Shown here piece by piece: positions 53,719-63,994 of a stretch of DNA of 64,000 bases (the stretch's first letter is position 1; each line of letters opens with the position of its first letter). The DNA is from Reyranella sp. (GTDB taxonomy: Bacteria > Pseudomonadota > Alphaproteobacteria > Reyranellales > Reyranellaceae), in assembly GCF_017305915.1 (NCBI RefSeq), contig NZ_JAFKJN010000013.1, positions 1 through 64,000 of the forward strand. The letters are read 5' to 3'. The notes under the pieces were generated by a model. That model made no database searches and was not told where the DNA came from. It was given only the letters and a program-made list of their open reading frames with translations. Both the position numbers and the translations under genes were made by a program.

Positions 53719-54401
53719 GCCTGCCGCGCCGCGTTGCCGCCGTCGTGTTCGACATGGACGGCGTGCTGTTCGACACCGAGACGCTTTACGAGAAATCGGC
53801 ACTCGGCGCCGCGCGCGAGGTCGGCATTCCCATGACCTCCGAATTCTTCCGCAGTACCGTCGGTTCACCGTCGCCGGTGGTGCGGGCGCAGGTCGTCGCG
53901 CATTACGGGCCGGACGTTCCCGTCGACAAGCTGTGGGAAATCTCGCGCCGCATTTTCGGTGAGCTGACGGAGACGCAGGAAATCCTGAAGCCAGGTGTCC
54001 GCGAGCTGCTCGACCTGCTCGACGAGCTCGGCTTGCCGCGGGCGGTCGCGACCAGCTCGGTGCGGCCGACCGTCGAGCGCCATCTGCACAAGCATGGGCT
54101 CGCCGACCGGTTCCACGGCATCGCTGCGCAAGGTGACTACGAGCACCACAAGCCGCATCCCGATCCGTTCCTCAAGGCCGCCGAGTTGCTCGGCGTCGCG
54201 CCGCAGGACTGCCTCGCGGTCGAGGATTCGCACCATGGCGTGCGCTCGGCGTCGTCTGCCGGGATGATGACGGTGATGGTGCCCGATCTCCTGCCGGCGA
54301 CCGACGAGATCTGCGCGCTCTGCCTGCATGTCATGCCGGACCTGCACGAGGTCCGGCGCCTGCTCATCGGAAGTGCCAGCGCATTCCCTGCTGGGGGATG
54401 A
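53715..54401 (+). CDS. HAD-superfamily hydrolase (beta-phosphoglucomutase-like)
   Basis: A 228-residue HAD phosphatase/phosphomutase. Motif I is VVFDMDGVLFDTE, motif II AVATSSVRPTVERH, motif III the HKPHPDPFLKAAELLG lysine and motif IV CLAVEDSHHGVRSASSAGM. The helical cap inserted after motif I places it with beta-phosphoglucomutase and phosphoglycolate phosphatase relatives. Coupled to the Nudix hydrolase, it suggests nucleotide or sugar-phosphate house-cleaning. Its 3' end overlaps the convergent MBL gene by 38 bp. Confidence 0.87.
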   Translation: MSLPRRVAAVVFDMDGVLFDTETLYEKSALGAAREVGIPMTSEFFRSTVGSPSPVVRAQVVAHYGPDVPVDKLWEISRRIFGELTETQEILKPGVRELLDLLDELGLPRAVATSSVRPTVERHLHKHGLADRFHGIAAQGDYEHHKPHPDPFLKAAELLGVAPQDCLAVEDSHHGVRSASSAGMMTVMVPDLLPATDEICALCLHVMPDLHEVRRLLIGSASAFPAGG

Positions 54402-55362
54402 GGAAGCGCACGCCGAGGTCGTTGGCGGCGGTGAGCTCGTCGCGCATCTTCGCCTGCGGCTGCTCGCGGGTCAGCGCGTACTTGATGTGGGTGATCACCA
54501 CCGGCAGGTCCTTGAGGACGCTGTTGCCGCCGGCGAGCGCGTCGAGCTCGTGCAGCGACTGCATGATCCATTTCGGCGTGAGATGGCCGAACAGCTGCGC
54601 GTCGGGCCGGTCGCTGGTGTAGGACGATTCGATCAGGATTGCCTTCAGCTTGCGCTGCCTGGCCTTGTCGGCGACGGCCTTCCAGACCTCGTGCATCTTC
54701 GTGGTCTTCTCGACCGGGTCGGGGCCGGTGTCGCCGAAATACAGGATCGCGTCGCCGTCGCATTCGACCAGGAACGCCGTCGATTCGACGCCGCCATGGG
54801 CGAGCGGGAAGGCAGTCACCGTCATCTTGGTGTCCTGCAGCGGTAGGGCGGCGCCGGGCGCGAGCTCGACGATCGGGTACTTCTTGAGCTGCGGGGCCTT
54901 GCCGCGATCGGTGAAGTTCGGCCAGGCGGTCCAGTTGAAGTAGGTCTCGGCCAGCGCCGCGCCGACCGAGGGCAGCACGTAGATCGGCTTCTTGCCGTCG
55001 TCGGGCGAGGCGATCACCAGCCCCGCGACATGGTCGAGATGGGCGTGGCTGACGAGATAGCCCTTGATGCGGTCGGTGAGGACGTAGCCGGCGCGGCTGA
55101 GAGGCGTATCGGTCGGCACCTTGAGCGAATCGAGGGTGCCCTTTTCCTCGGCCGCCCGCAGGCCGTTGACCAGCGTGCCGGCGTCGAAGGTCACGGCACG
55201 CGTGTCGTCGTGCGGATGGATCAACCAGGCGCTGAGGTTGCCGTCCTGGATGCCGCCGAGGGCGCCCAGCGCCACGACGTCGAAGCCGTCGGCGGCCCGC
55301 GCCGGGCCCGCGATCGACAGGCCGACCGCGAGCGCGGCGGCAAGGAAGGTTCGTGCTGTCAT
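54364..55362 (-). CDS. Exported metallo-beta-lactamase-fold protein, class II cAMP phosphodiesterase-like
   Basis: A 332-residue protein with a Sec signal (FLAAALAVGLSIAGPARAA). The metal motif is LVSHAHLDHVAGL, the exact HxHLDH form of class II cyclic-nucleotide phosphodiesterases. LYFGDTGPDPVEK supplies the bridging Asp, and ILIESSYTSDRPDAQLFGHL follows, also typical of that class. It would act in the periplasm on a cyclic nucleotide or related phosphodiester. ATGA overlap couples it to the VOC gene upstream. Confidence 0.83.
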   Translation of the reverse strand: MTARTFLAAALAVGLSIAGPARAADGFDVVALGALGGIQDGNLSAWLIHPHDDTRAVTFDAGTLVNGLRAAEEKGTLDSLKVPTDTPLSRAGYVLTDRIKGYLVSHAHLDHVAGLVIASPDDGKKPIYVLPSVGAALAETYFNWTAWPNFTDRGKAPQLKKYPIVELAPGAALPLQDTKMTVTAFPLAHGGVESTAFLVECDGDAILYFGDTGPDPVEKTTKMHEVWKAVADKARQRKLKAILIESSYTSDRPDAQLFGHLTPKWIMQSLHELDALAGGNSVLKDLPVVITHIKYALTREQPQAKMRDELTAANDLGVRFLIPQQGMRWHFR

Positions 55363-56099
55363 GACCAATGCTCCAGTCCGCCGATGACGATGGTCGGTAC
55401 ATTGGCGGTGTGGCTTTGCACCGTGAAGACATGCGTGCCCGGCCGGCGACCGGCGCGCGGGGCGGAGACCTCGACGCCCGCCGTCTTCAGTCGCTCGTTG
55501 GCTTTGGCGATGTCGGGCGCGCGCCATGACAGGCCCCAGAGCCGATCGGGCGCGTCCGACACGCCCGCCTTGAGATCGTGCGCGATCTCGACCACGAGGT
55601 CGCCGCAGCGGAAGAACAGGAGCCGCGAGCCCCAGTCGGGATTGCTGCGGTCGAGCCGGAGGTCGAGGCCGAGGCGGCCGGCATAGAGCGCGATCGCCCG
55701 CTCGGGGTTCGGCGAGCGGATGACGACATGGTCGAGCGAGTCGATCGCCGCCGCCTCGCTGCTCCTCAGCAAGGGCGAGGGCGCGGGCGCTTCCGTCCGC
55801 TCGATCAGCGCGATCGGCACGCCATGCGTCGCCTCAGGAGACAGCACGAGCCGATCGCCTTTGCGCTCGCCCGGTAGCGCGCGCCGCTCGAGCAGGCGTG
55901 CGGCCTTCTCCAGCGACGCCGTCGCGAACACCATCGACGAAAGCTGCGCCGTCGAGGCGTGGTCCTCGATCGTCAGCCCGACATTGCCGACCCGGATCCG
56001 CCCGTCGACGGCCTGCCGACCGAGCAGCGCTTCATACGCGCCGACCGCGCCCTCGCGAAACGAGGCGCGCAGCGTCAGGTGGTCGAGCGCGTCGATCAC
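55359..56099 (-). CDS. Two-module VOC-family protein
   Basis: A 246-residue protein of two vicinal-oxygen-chelate modules. The first opens VIDALDHLTLRA. The second opens AIDSLDHVVIRSPNPERAIAL and ends THVFTVQSHTANVPTIVIGG. The GTG start (56099) shares a base with the stop of the carbonic-anhydrase-like gene. VOC proteins include glyoxalases, dioxygenases and thiol-transferases. No metal set is certain here. Three genes run in tight overlap. Confidence 0.75.
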   Translation of the reverse strand: MIDALDHLTLRASFREGAVGAYEALLGRQAVDGRIRVGNVGLTIEDHASTAQLSSMVFATASLEKAARLLERRALPGERKGDRLVLSPEATHGVPIALIERTEAPAPSPLLRSSEAAAIDSLDHVVIRSPNPERAIALYAGRLGLDLRLDRSNPDWGSRLLFFRCGDLVVEIAHDLKAGVSDAPDRLWGLSWRAPDIAKANERLKTAGVEVSAPRAGRRPGTHVFTVQSHTANVPTIVIGGLEHWS

Positions 56100-56623
56100 T
56101 AGCCAATCCGCTTGAGGTTCGCCTTGTAGAAGGCGCCGCGATGCACGTAGCTCAGCGTGTCCCCCTTGATGCGCTCGACGTTGTCCGGGGTCGCCTCGCG
56201 CGCCACCTTGGCCGGCGAGCCGAAGATCACCGAGCGGTCGGGGAAGCTCTTGCGCTCGGTGACGACGGCGCCGGCGCCGACCAGGCACTGGTTGCCGATG
56301 ACCGTGGCGTTCAGCACCACCGCGGCGATGCCGATCATCGAGCCGTCGCCGACCGTGCAGCCATGCAGCATCGCCTGGTGGCCGATGGTCACGCCCTTGC
56401 CGATCGTGAGCGGCAGGCCGGGGTCGCTGTGCAGCACGCAGTTGTCCTGGACGTTGCTGTCGTCGCCGATGGTGACCGGATCGTTGTCGCCGCGAATCAC
56501 GGCGCCGAACAGGACGCTGACCCGCTCGCCGAGCGTCACGTCGCCGATGATGGTCGCGGTCTCCGCCACGTAGCAGGACGCTGGAATCACCGGCTTTTTG
56601 TCGCCGAGCTGATAGATCGCCAT
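56099..56623 (-). CDS. Gamma-carbonic-anhydrase-like hexapeptide-repeat protein
   Basis: A 174-residue left-handed beta-helix protein. Hexapeptide repeats start at ETATIIGDVTLGERVSVLFG. Three metal His are recognisable in NCVLHSD and TIGHQAMLHGC, matching the gamma-CA/YrdA/PaaY set. Whether it has carbonic anhydrase or thioesterase activity is unknown. It leads the operon with the VOC and phosphodiesterase-like genes. The ATG begins MAIYQLGDKKP. Confidence 0.85.
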   Translation of the reverse strand: MAIYQLGDKKPVIPASCYVAETATIIGDVTLGERVSVLFGAVIRGDNDPVTIGDDSNVQDNCVLHSDPGLPLTIGKGVTIGHQAMLHGCTVGDGSMIGIAAVVLNATVIGNQCLVGAGAVVTERKSFPDRSVIFGSPAKVAREATPDNVERIKGDTLSYVHRGAFYKANLKRIG

Positions 56624-56803
56624 CTTGTACCCTTCCGTTTGCCGAGACCCGTGACTATCCCAACCGGCCCTGCGGCACCATCGGTGAAATTCGCTCGGCG
56701 CCCCGGACCGGCAGTATCGCAGGTCGGGGGGAACCCCCTTTCGCTGCCCGGCTATCAATGCGTTAATTCATCGCGGAAGTTCACTCGCTCCCAGGGGGAA
56801 ACC

Positions 56804-58462
56804 ATGGGCGAAGTCGACGGCGCCACCCTGATCGCGCGCAGCCTCAAGCAGCAAGGCATCGATCACCTGTTCGGGATCGTCGGGTTTCCGGTCGGCCCGA
56901 TCGCCGCGGCTGCGCAGAAGGAAGGCATCAACTACATCGGCATGCGCAACGAGCAAGCCGCGTCCTACGCGGCGCAGGCGTACGGCTACATGACCGGCCG
57001 TCCCGGCGCCTGTCTCACCGTGACGGGGCCCGGCGTGGTGCACGGCCTCGCCGGCCTCGCCAACGCCCAGCAGAACTGCTGGCCGATGATCCTGATCGGC
57101 GGCGCCTCGGAGACCTATCGCGGCGGCATGGGCGCCTTCCAGGAAGAGCGCCAGGTGCTGATCGCCACGCCGTTCTGCAAGTTCGCGCACGGCATCGAGA
57201 GCGTGGCGCGCATTCCCTACTATGTCGAGATGGCGACCCGGCAGGCGATCTACGGCCGTCCCGGTGCCACCTATCTCGACATGCCGGACGACATCATCAA
57301 GGGCACCTGCGAGCTCGACAAGGTCGTGCAGGTCCAGCGTGTGCCCGAGCCGCCGCGCATGGTGGCGCCGGGCGAGAACATCGAGGCGGCGCTGGATGTG
57401 CTCGAAAAGGCCCAGCGGCCGCTGGTCATCGTCGGCAAGGGCATGGCGTGGTCGCGCGCCGAGGGCGAGGTGCGCGCCTTCATCGAGCGCACCCAGGTGC
57501 CGTTCGTGCGCTCGCCGATGGGCAAGGGCGTGATGCCGGACGACCACCCGCTGGCGGTCTCGGCGGCGCGCACGCTGGCGCTGCAGCAGGCCGACGTCGT
57601 CTTCCTGATGGGCGCGCGGTTCAACTGGATCTTCCATTTCGGGTTGGCGCCGCGCTTCGCCAAGGACGTCAAGGTCGTCCAGCTCGACATCGCGCCGGAG
57701 GAGATCGGGCACAACAAGCCGACGGAAGTGGCGTTGGTCGGCGACGGCAAGGCGATCGTCGGGCAGCTCAACAAGGCGCTCGCCGGCCGCCAGTGGTTCC
57801 ATCCGACCGACTCGGCGTGGCGCAAGGCGCTCTCCAAGAAGGTTTCGGAGAACGCGGCGACGATCAAGCCGCAGATCGACGACGACGCTGCGCCCGCCAA
57901 CTACTATCGCGCGCTCCGCGATGTCGCGGCCTGGATGCCGAAGAACGCGATCCTCAGCGCCGAGGGCGCCGGCACGATGGATATCGGCCTGACCCAGTTG
58001 CCGAGCTTCGACGCCCGGTCGTGCCTCAATGCCGGCACCTACGGGACGATGGGCGTCGGCCTCGGCCAGGCGATCGCCGCCTGCGTCGCGCAGCCCGGCC
58101 GACCGGTCGTCCACCTCTCGGGCGATTCGGCGATCGGCTTCTCCGGCATGGAGATGGAGACGCTGGTCCGCTACGGCTTCCCGGTGAAGATCGTCGTCCT
58201 GAACAACGGCGGCATCGGCCCGGGCATGCCGGAGATCCCGGACAACCCGATGATGAACCTCAAGCCCAACGCGCTGATCTACGGCGCCCGCTACGACAGG
58301 ATGATGGAGGCGTTCGGCGGCAAGGGCTACTTCGTCGAGGATCCGAAGAAGCTGCGCGGCGCGCTCGACGGGGCGATGGAGCATCCTGGCCCCGCCCTGG
58401 TCAACGTCGTGCTCTCGCAGGCCTCTGCGCGCAAGGCACAGCAGTTCGCTTGGCATAGCTGA
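56804..58462 (+). CDS. Oxalyl-CoA decarboxylase / 2-hydroxyacyl-CoA lyase-like TPP enzyme
   Basis: A 552-residue thiamin-diphosphate enzyme. The cofactor-activating Glu is Glu50 in GMRNEQAASYAAQAYGYM. The metal-TPP motif is GDSAIGFSGMEMETLVRYGF followed by NNGGIG. These blocks closely resemble oxalyl-CoA decarboxylase and HACL. AGGGGG lies before the ATG at 56804, so the longer open frame is ignored. The adjacent class III CoA-transferase fits the oxc-frc pairing: oxalate is loaded onto CoA, then decarboxylated to formyl-CoA. HACL-type cleavage of 2-hydroxyacyl-CoA remains possible. Confidence 0.82.
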   Translation: MGEVDGATLIARSLKQQGIDHLFGIVGFPVGPIAAAAQKEGINYIGMRNEQAASYAAQAYGYMTGRPGACLTVTGPGVVHGLAGLANAQQNCWPMILIGGASETYRGGMGAFQEERQVLIATPFCKFAHGIESVARIPYYVEMATRQAIYGRPGATYLDMPDDIIKGTCELDKVVQVQRVPEPPRMVAPGENIEAALDVLEKAQRPLVIVGKGMAWSRAEGEVRAFIERTQVPFVRSPMGKGVMPDDHPLAVSAARTLALQQADVVFLMGARFNWIFHFGLAPRFAKDVKVVQLDIAPEEIGHNKPTEVALVGDGKAIVGQLNKALAGRQWFHPTDSAWRKALSKKVSENAATIKPQIDDDAAPANYYRALRDVAAWMPKNAILSAEGAGTMDIGLTQLPSFDARSCLNAGTYGTMGVGLGQAIAACVAQPGRPVVHLSGDSAIGFSGMEMETLVRYGFPVKIVVLNNGGIGPGMPEIPDNPMMNLKPNALIYGARYDRMMEAFGGKGYFVEDPKKLRGALDGAMEHPGPALVNVVLSQASARKAQQFAWHS

Positions 58463-58501
58463 TGGAGTGAAACACCAAATCCGCTGACGGGAGGGATCGC
58501 C

Positions 58502-59746
58502 ATGCAGGATCAGGTAATGCGGCCGGAGATCGCGTCCGCGACGCAACCGGCTCTCAAGGGCATAAAGGTGCTCGACCTCACGCAATTCGAGGCGGGGCCG
58601 TCTTGTACCGAGGCGTTGGCCTGGCTCGGCGCCGACGTCGTCAAGGTCGAGGAGCCCAATCGCGGCGAGCCCGGCCGCTGGGGAATGACCGACCGTGCGG
58701 ACGCCGATTCGCACTATTTCATCTACTACAACCTCAACAAGCGCAGCGTGACCTGCAACCTCAAGAGCGAGGAGGGCAAGGAACTGCTGCGGCGGATGAT
58801 CGCCAAGGCCGACGTCCTGATCGAGAACATGGCGCCCGGAACCTTCGCCCGCCTGGGCTTCGACTATCCGCGGCTGAGCGCGCTCAATCCGCGCTTGATC
58901 TTCGCCCAGGTCAAGGGCTTCGCGCCGGAAAGCCCGCACGCGAACTATCTGTCCTTCGACATGATCGCGCAGGCGATGGGCGGCACGATGGGCGTCAACG
59001 GCCATCCCGACGAACCGCCTGTCCGGCCGGGCCCGACCATCGGCGACACCGGCACCGGCATGCTGATGGCCATGGGCATCCTCGCGGCGCTCTACCAGCG
59101 CATGGCCACCGGCCGCGGCCAGCACATCCAGATCGCCATGCGCGACGCGATGCTGAACTACTGCCGCACGCCGATGAGCCGCCAGGCCGCGCGCGAGGAT
59201 CAGCTGCCGCGCGGCGGCAACGGGGTGATCGGCACGGCGCCGGGCGGCCTCTACAAATGCGCGCCGGGCGGGCTCGACGACTGGTGCTACATCTTCGCCG
59301 CGCGGGGCAACGGCGAGCACTGGAAGCGGCTGGTGAAGGCGATCGGCCGCGAGGACCTGCTCGACGATCCCCGTATGGTCGACGGTCCCACCCGCTTCCA
59401 GCACAAGGAGGTTGTGGACGCGGCGATCACGGAGTTCACCTCGAAGCGCACCAAGGAAGAGGTGATGCGGGTCATCGCCGGCGCCGGCGTGCCCTGCGGC
59501 GCCGTCAAGACGACGCTCGAGTTGCTGAACGATCCCGACCTGCATGCGCGCGGGATGATGCAGAAGATCGATCATCCGGTGCGCGGGCCGGTGACCGTGC
59601 CGGGTTGGCCGCTCAGGATGTCGGACACCAAGGTGCCGCTGAAATCCGCGCCGGTGCTCGGTGGGGATTGCGAGGCGATCTACGGCGAGTGGTTGGGCTG
59701 CTCGCCCGACGAGGTCCGGGACATGCGGCAGACCAAGGTGATCTGA
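58502..59746 (+). CDS. CaiB/BaiF family III CoA-transferase (formyl-CoA transferase-like)
   Basis: A 414-residue class III CoA-transferase. LKGIKVLDLTQFEAGPSC opens it, KVEEPNRGEPGR follows and the catalytic Asp is Asp153 in LSFDMIAQAMGG. It lies 39 bp after the TPP enzyme with a GGAGGG site, in one transcript. The partnership suggests formyl-CoA:oxalate transfer or supply of a 2-hydroxyacyl-CoA. Sequence alone does not set the acyl specificity. Confidence 0.86.
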   Translation: MQDQVMRPEIASATQPALKGIKVLDLTQFEAGPSCTEALAWLGADVVKVEEPNRGEPGRWGMTDRADADSHYFIYYNLNKRSVTCNLKSEEGKELLRRMIAKADVLIENMAPGTFARLGFDYPRLSALNPRLIFAQVKGFAPESPHANYLSFDMIAQAMGGTMGVNGHPDEPPVRPGPTIGDTGTGMLMAMGILAALYQRMATGRGQHIQIAMRDAMLNYCRTPMSRQAAREDQLPRGGNGVIGTAPGGLYKCAPGGLDDWCYIFAARGNGEHWKRLVKAIGREDLLDDPRMVDGPTRFQHKEVVDAAITEFTSKRTKEEVMRVIAGAGVPCGAVKTTLELLNDPDLHARGMMQKIDHPVRGPVTVPGWPLRMSDTKVPLKSAPVLGGDCEAIYGEWLGCSPDEVRDMRQTKVI

Positions 59747-59833
59747 CGACCTTGTTGCCGGGGTCCGATAAGCGTTGACCTTGAGCGTTGCTACAGCGCA
59801 ACAGCCGCGGTTGCGCTGTGACGAGACTAGCTC

Positions 59834-60301
59834 TTAACCTTCGAGCTGAAGGAACGGGCGAAACCTATTCGCTAGTACATCGATCTGCTCGCTGATCCAG
59901 TTCAGCTTCTCGTAATGCTTTTTGATCAGCGCTGCCTTGTCGGGGCCGGGCGATTGAGGGTTAGATGCCGCTTTTAGGGCGTGGAGCTTGGAAGCCCGAT
60001 TGGCGATTTCCCGCAAATAGAGGACGATCTCATCGTTCAACAGAAACTGCGCATCTATCGTTCCGACCAAGAAAGCATGAAGGTCGCGAACTTCATATCC
60101 GCCATGCGCCAACACGACGCTGATGAAGCTACGGGCAGCCTCAAATACCCTAAATCTTCGATCAAATAGATCTAGTCGAAGCTTTTGCCGAGCCGTTCGT
60201 GATTGTTCTCGCGCGAAATAAAAACCAATTCCGCCGACCATTGCGGCGATCACAAGCTGACCAAGGGCTATGACGACTGCGTAGTTGGAAGTGGACGACA
60301 T
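59834..60301 (-). CDS. Single-TM hypothetical protein
   Basis: A 155-residue protein with one N-terminal TM helix (VVIALGQLVIAAMVGGIGFYF) followed by a soluble helical region (QKLRLDLFDRRFRVFEAARS). I recognise no family. Its codons are visibly less GC-rich than those of neighbours, for example many AAA/AAT/TTT codons, so it may be a recent acquisition. It lies in a patch with the HNH gene. Confidence 0.7.
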   Translation of the reverse strand: MSSTSNYAVVIALGQLVIAAMVGGIGFYFAREQSRTARQKLRLDLFDRRFRVFEAARSFISVVLAHGGYEVRDLHAFLVGTIDAQFLLNDEIVLYLREIANRASKLHALKAASNPQSPGPDKAALIKKHYEKLNWISEQIDVLANRFRPFLQLEG

Positions 60302-60464
60302 GGCTCATCTCTCTCGAATACGTCCCCTCCCGAAGGCTATCGATACGCCACAAAGCCTGTGAACAGCTATCAATTTGCGGTTGTCGAATTGAATGAGCTG
60401 GTTGGTTAGATTGTCTAACGGCTTGCCGTATCGTTGCGGTCGCTTCTGAGGCTTATGATCGATC

Positions 60465-60812
60465 ATGGTTGCAACTCCAGGCATTGAACGGCGACGAAAC
60501 CAAGGAGCGGCGCGGCAGGCTTTACGGGAAGCTGCTCCCTTCATCTGCTGCGCCGTCTGCGGACTCGCGATCCCGACCTGCTTGACCGTGGCCCATCCCG
60601 ATCATGATGCAAGCAACAACGAGCCAGACAATCTAGCTTGGCTATGTCAGACCTATCATTGGATGTACGACTGTGGGTTCTACCCTCGAGATGCGATCCG
60701 TCTCCTCCAAGTCCACTGGCAGGACGCTGGCGCGAAGGCGGCACGAGCGCGACGAGCAGGAGCGGCAGCGCGACGCGCATGGGTGACGCGCCGGGGCAAG
60801 ACAACGGGCTAG
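60465..60812 (+). CDS. Small HNH-type protein
   Basis: A 115-residue HNH nuclease-like protein. The zinc pair is Cys29-x2-Cys32 (CCAVCGL), the HNH strand has His44 in TVAHPDHDASNNEPDNLAWL, and the second metal half is LCQTYHWMYD with Cys61 and His65. The residue between Gln-Thr and His65, usually Cys or His in such fingers, is Tyr64, so metal binding may be weaker. The tail is Ala/Arg-rich. It sits in a lower-GC patch. The SD is poor, so the start is provisional. Confidence 0.7.
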   Translation: MVATPGIERRRNQGAARQALREAAPFICCAVCGLAIPTCLTVAHPDHDASNNEPDNLAWLCQTYHWMYDCGFYPRDAIRLLQVHWQDAGAKAARARRAGAAARRAWVTRRGKTTG

Positions 60813-60823
60813 CCGTCGAGGTG

Positions 60824-60845
60824 TTTCCGTTTACGTAAAGCATCA
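60824..60845. promoter_or_regulatory. Candidate MerR operator, distal site
   Basis: The core TTTACGTAAA (60830-60839) is identical to that at 37914-37923, but the flanks (TTTCCG, GCATCA) match the full palindrome poorly. It lies 22 bp, two helical turns, from the proximal core, on the same face of the helix. Confidence 0.6.
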
Positions 60846-60867
60846 TTGACGTTTACGTAAACGGCAA
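60846..60867. promoter_or_regulatory. Candidate MerR operator and -35 region, proximal site
   Basis: TTGACG precedes the core TTTACGTAAA (60852-60861) and CGGCAA follows it. TTGACG is a good -35; 17 bases on, TATGAC (60869-60874) is a fair -10. Transcription would then start at or near the MerR ATG at 60881, giving a leaderless or near-leaderless mRNA. Autoregulation by the encoded MerR protein is the simplest reading. Confidence 0.65.
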
Positions 60868-60880
60868 CTATGACAGGCCC

Positions 60881-61333
60881 ATGCCCGTCGCCGCCCCCAC
60901 GGCCGTCCCGGCCAAGAGCACAACGCCGCGCGATTCGGCGCGCATCTACAGCATCGCGGAGCTGGCCCGCGAGTTCGGCATCACCGCGCGCACCATCCGC
61001 TTCTACGAGGACGAGGGGCTGATCAAGCCGCGCCGCCAGGGGCTGACCCGTCTGTACAGCGCGCACGATCGTGTGCGGCTCTCCTGGATCCTGCGAGGCA
61101 AGCGGCTCGGCTTCTCGCTGGCCGAGATCAAGGAGCTGCTCGACCTCTACCAGGTCGACCGCACCGGCAACCAGCAGCTCCGCGAGCTGCTGCGCCGCAG
61201 CCGTCTCCACATCGCCGATCTGGAACGCAAGCGTCGCGATCTCGACGCCCACATCAACGAGTTCAAGGAAGTCGAGATCCAGGTCACCGCCGAGCTCAAG
61301 CAGCGCGGCGTCGATCCCGAAGGCGACGACTAA
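60881..61333 (+). CDS. MerR-family regulator, LiuR-like
   Basis: A 150-residue MerR regulator. After a 20-residue tail the winged HTH reads YSIAELAREFGITARTIRFY, EDEGLIKPRRQGLTRLYS. The coiled-coil dimerisation helix follows (LLDLYQVDRTGNQQLRELL). There is no metal-binding Cys set, consistent with regulators of acyl-CoA catabolism such as LiuR rather than metal sensors. Two operator cores precede it, and a large acyl-CoA dehydrogenase follows 33 bp later. It probably also controls the operon at 37869 through the third site. Confidence 0.8.
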   Translation: MPVAAPTAVPAKSTTPRDSARIYSIAELAREFGITARTIRFYEDEGLIKPRRQGLTRLYSAHDRVRLSWILRGKRLGFSLAEIKELLDLYQVDRTGNQQLRELLRRSRLHIADLERKRRDLDAHINEFKEVEIQVTAELKQRGVDPEGDD

Positions 61334-61365
61334 GGCCGACAGGCCGAGAGACCGAGGAGGAAGCC

Positions 61366-63153
<1,788 letters not shown>

Positions 63154-63159
63154 CTTCTG

Positions 63160-63867
63160 CTAGTTCGCCCGGCTGCCGCGCGCATCCGATGGTGCGGCGT
63201 GCGCCCCGGGGGCGTCCTCGGACAGGCCGCAATCCTCGGCGAAGACACTGAGATGGGTCGTGCGGCGGCCGTCGTTGAAGCAGCCGTGCTTCCATTGGCC
63301 GGCATAGATCGCGCCGTTGGCGGTCTTGTAGACGCCGGTGCCGTGCGGCGTGCTGAGCAGGTACTCGCCGTCGTAGCGCGCGCCGCTGGGGAAGATCATG
63401 CTGCCGAAGCCGCTGTAGGTGTTCGCGCGGAACTGGCCCTCGTATCGCAGGCCTGACGCAAAGCTCAGCTTGCCGTGGCCCTCGATGTTGCCGTTCTTCC
63501 ACTCGCCGTCGTAGCGCATGCCGTTCGAGGCCACGTAGAGGCCGCTGCCGTCGAACAGGCCGTCCCTGAAGGTGCCGAGGTAGCGGCCGTCGCGATTGCG
63601 CCTCACACCGTGGCCCGTCTGCTTGCCGTCGGCGAACTCGCCTTCATTGCGCTCGACCTGGGCGCCCGCCTTGAAGATCGTGAGCACCCCGGGGCCCGAG
63701 GCCTTTCCGTCCTTGCATGCCCCCGTCCAGCCGATGGTCTCGTCGGGTACGGGCAGCGGATCCCACACGGTGCAGCCTGATTTCGAATCGGTCATCCACT
63801 CGCCGGCGAGCGCGGCCGGCCCAAATCCAGCCGCAATGAGAAAGGCGGCAACGGCTAATGATCGCAT
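63160..63867 (-). CDS. Exported MORN-repeat protein
   Basis: A 236-residue protein with a signal peptide (RSLAVAAFLIAAGFGPAALA). About six MORN repeats follow: DGRYLGTFRDGLFDGSGLYV, NGMRYDGEWKNGNIEGHGKL, SGLRYEGQFRANTYSGFGSM, SGARYDGEYLLSTPHGTGVY. Cysteines flank the repeat block. The start at 63867 has GGAGAGG just upstream. It probably acts in the periplasm or cell envelope. The function of bacterial MORN proteins is mostly unknown. Confidence 0.85.
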   Translation of the reverse strand: MRSLAVAAFLIAAGFGPAALAGEWMTDSKSGCTVWDPLPVPDETIGWTGACKDGKASGPGVLTIFKAGAQVERNEGEFADGKQTGHGVRRNRDGRYLGTFRDGLFDGSGLYVASNGMRYDGEWKNGNIEGHGKLSFASGLRYEGQFRANTYSGFGSMIFPSGARYDGEYLLSTPHGTGVYKTANGAIYAGQWKHGCFNDGRRTTHLSVFAEDCGLSEDAPGAHAAPSDARGSRAN

Positions 63868-63994
63868 TGGCCTCTCCGGCCCTATTTTTTCTAGAGGGGG
63901 CTGGAGGAATAATGCGTTTGCCGGCATGCGGTTCCACGCCGCTCGCGCCGTCGCCGAGTCTGGCGCATGATGGTCACACCCTGTGGAGGTGAAG

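Noticed and set aside
56768..59575. A 935-codon minus-strand open frame opposite the TPP enzyme and CoA-transferase
   Set aside because: No recognisable domain; mirror of two conserved genes.
60305..60466. A 53-codon minus-strand ORF between the one-TM gene and the HNH gene
   Set aside because: Its ATG overlaps the HNH ATG on the other strand and it shows no family or codon signal. Both starts cannot comfortably be real.
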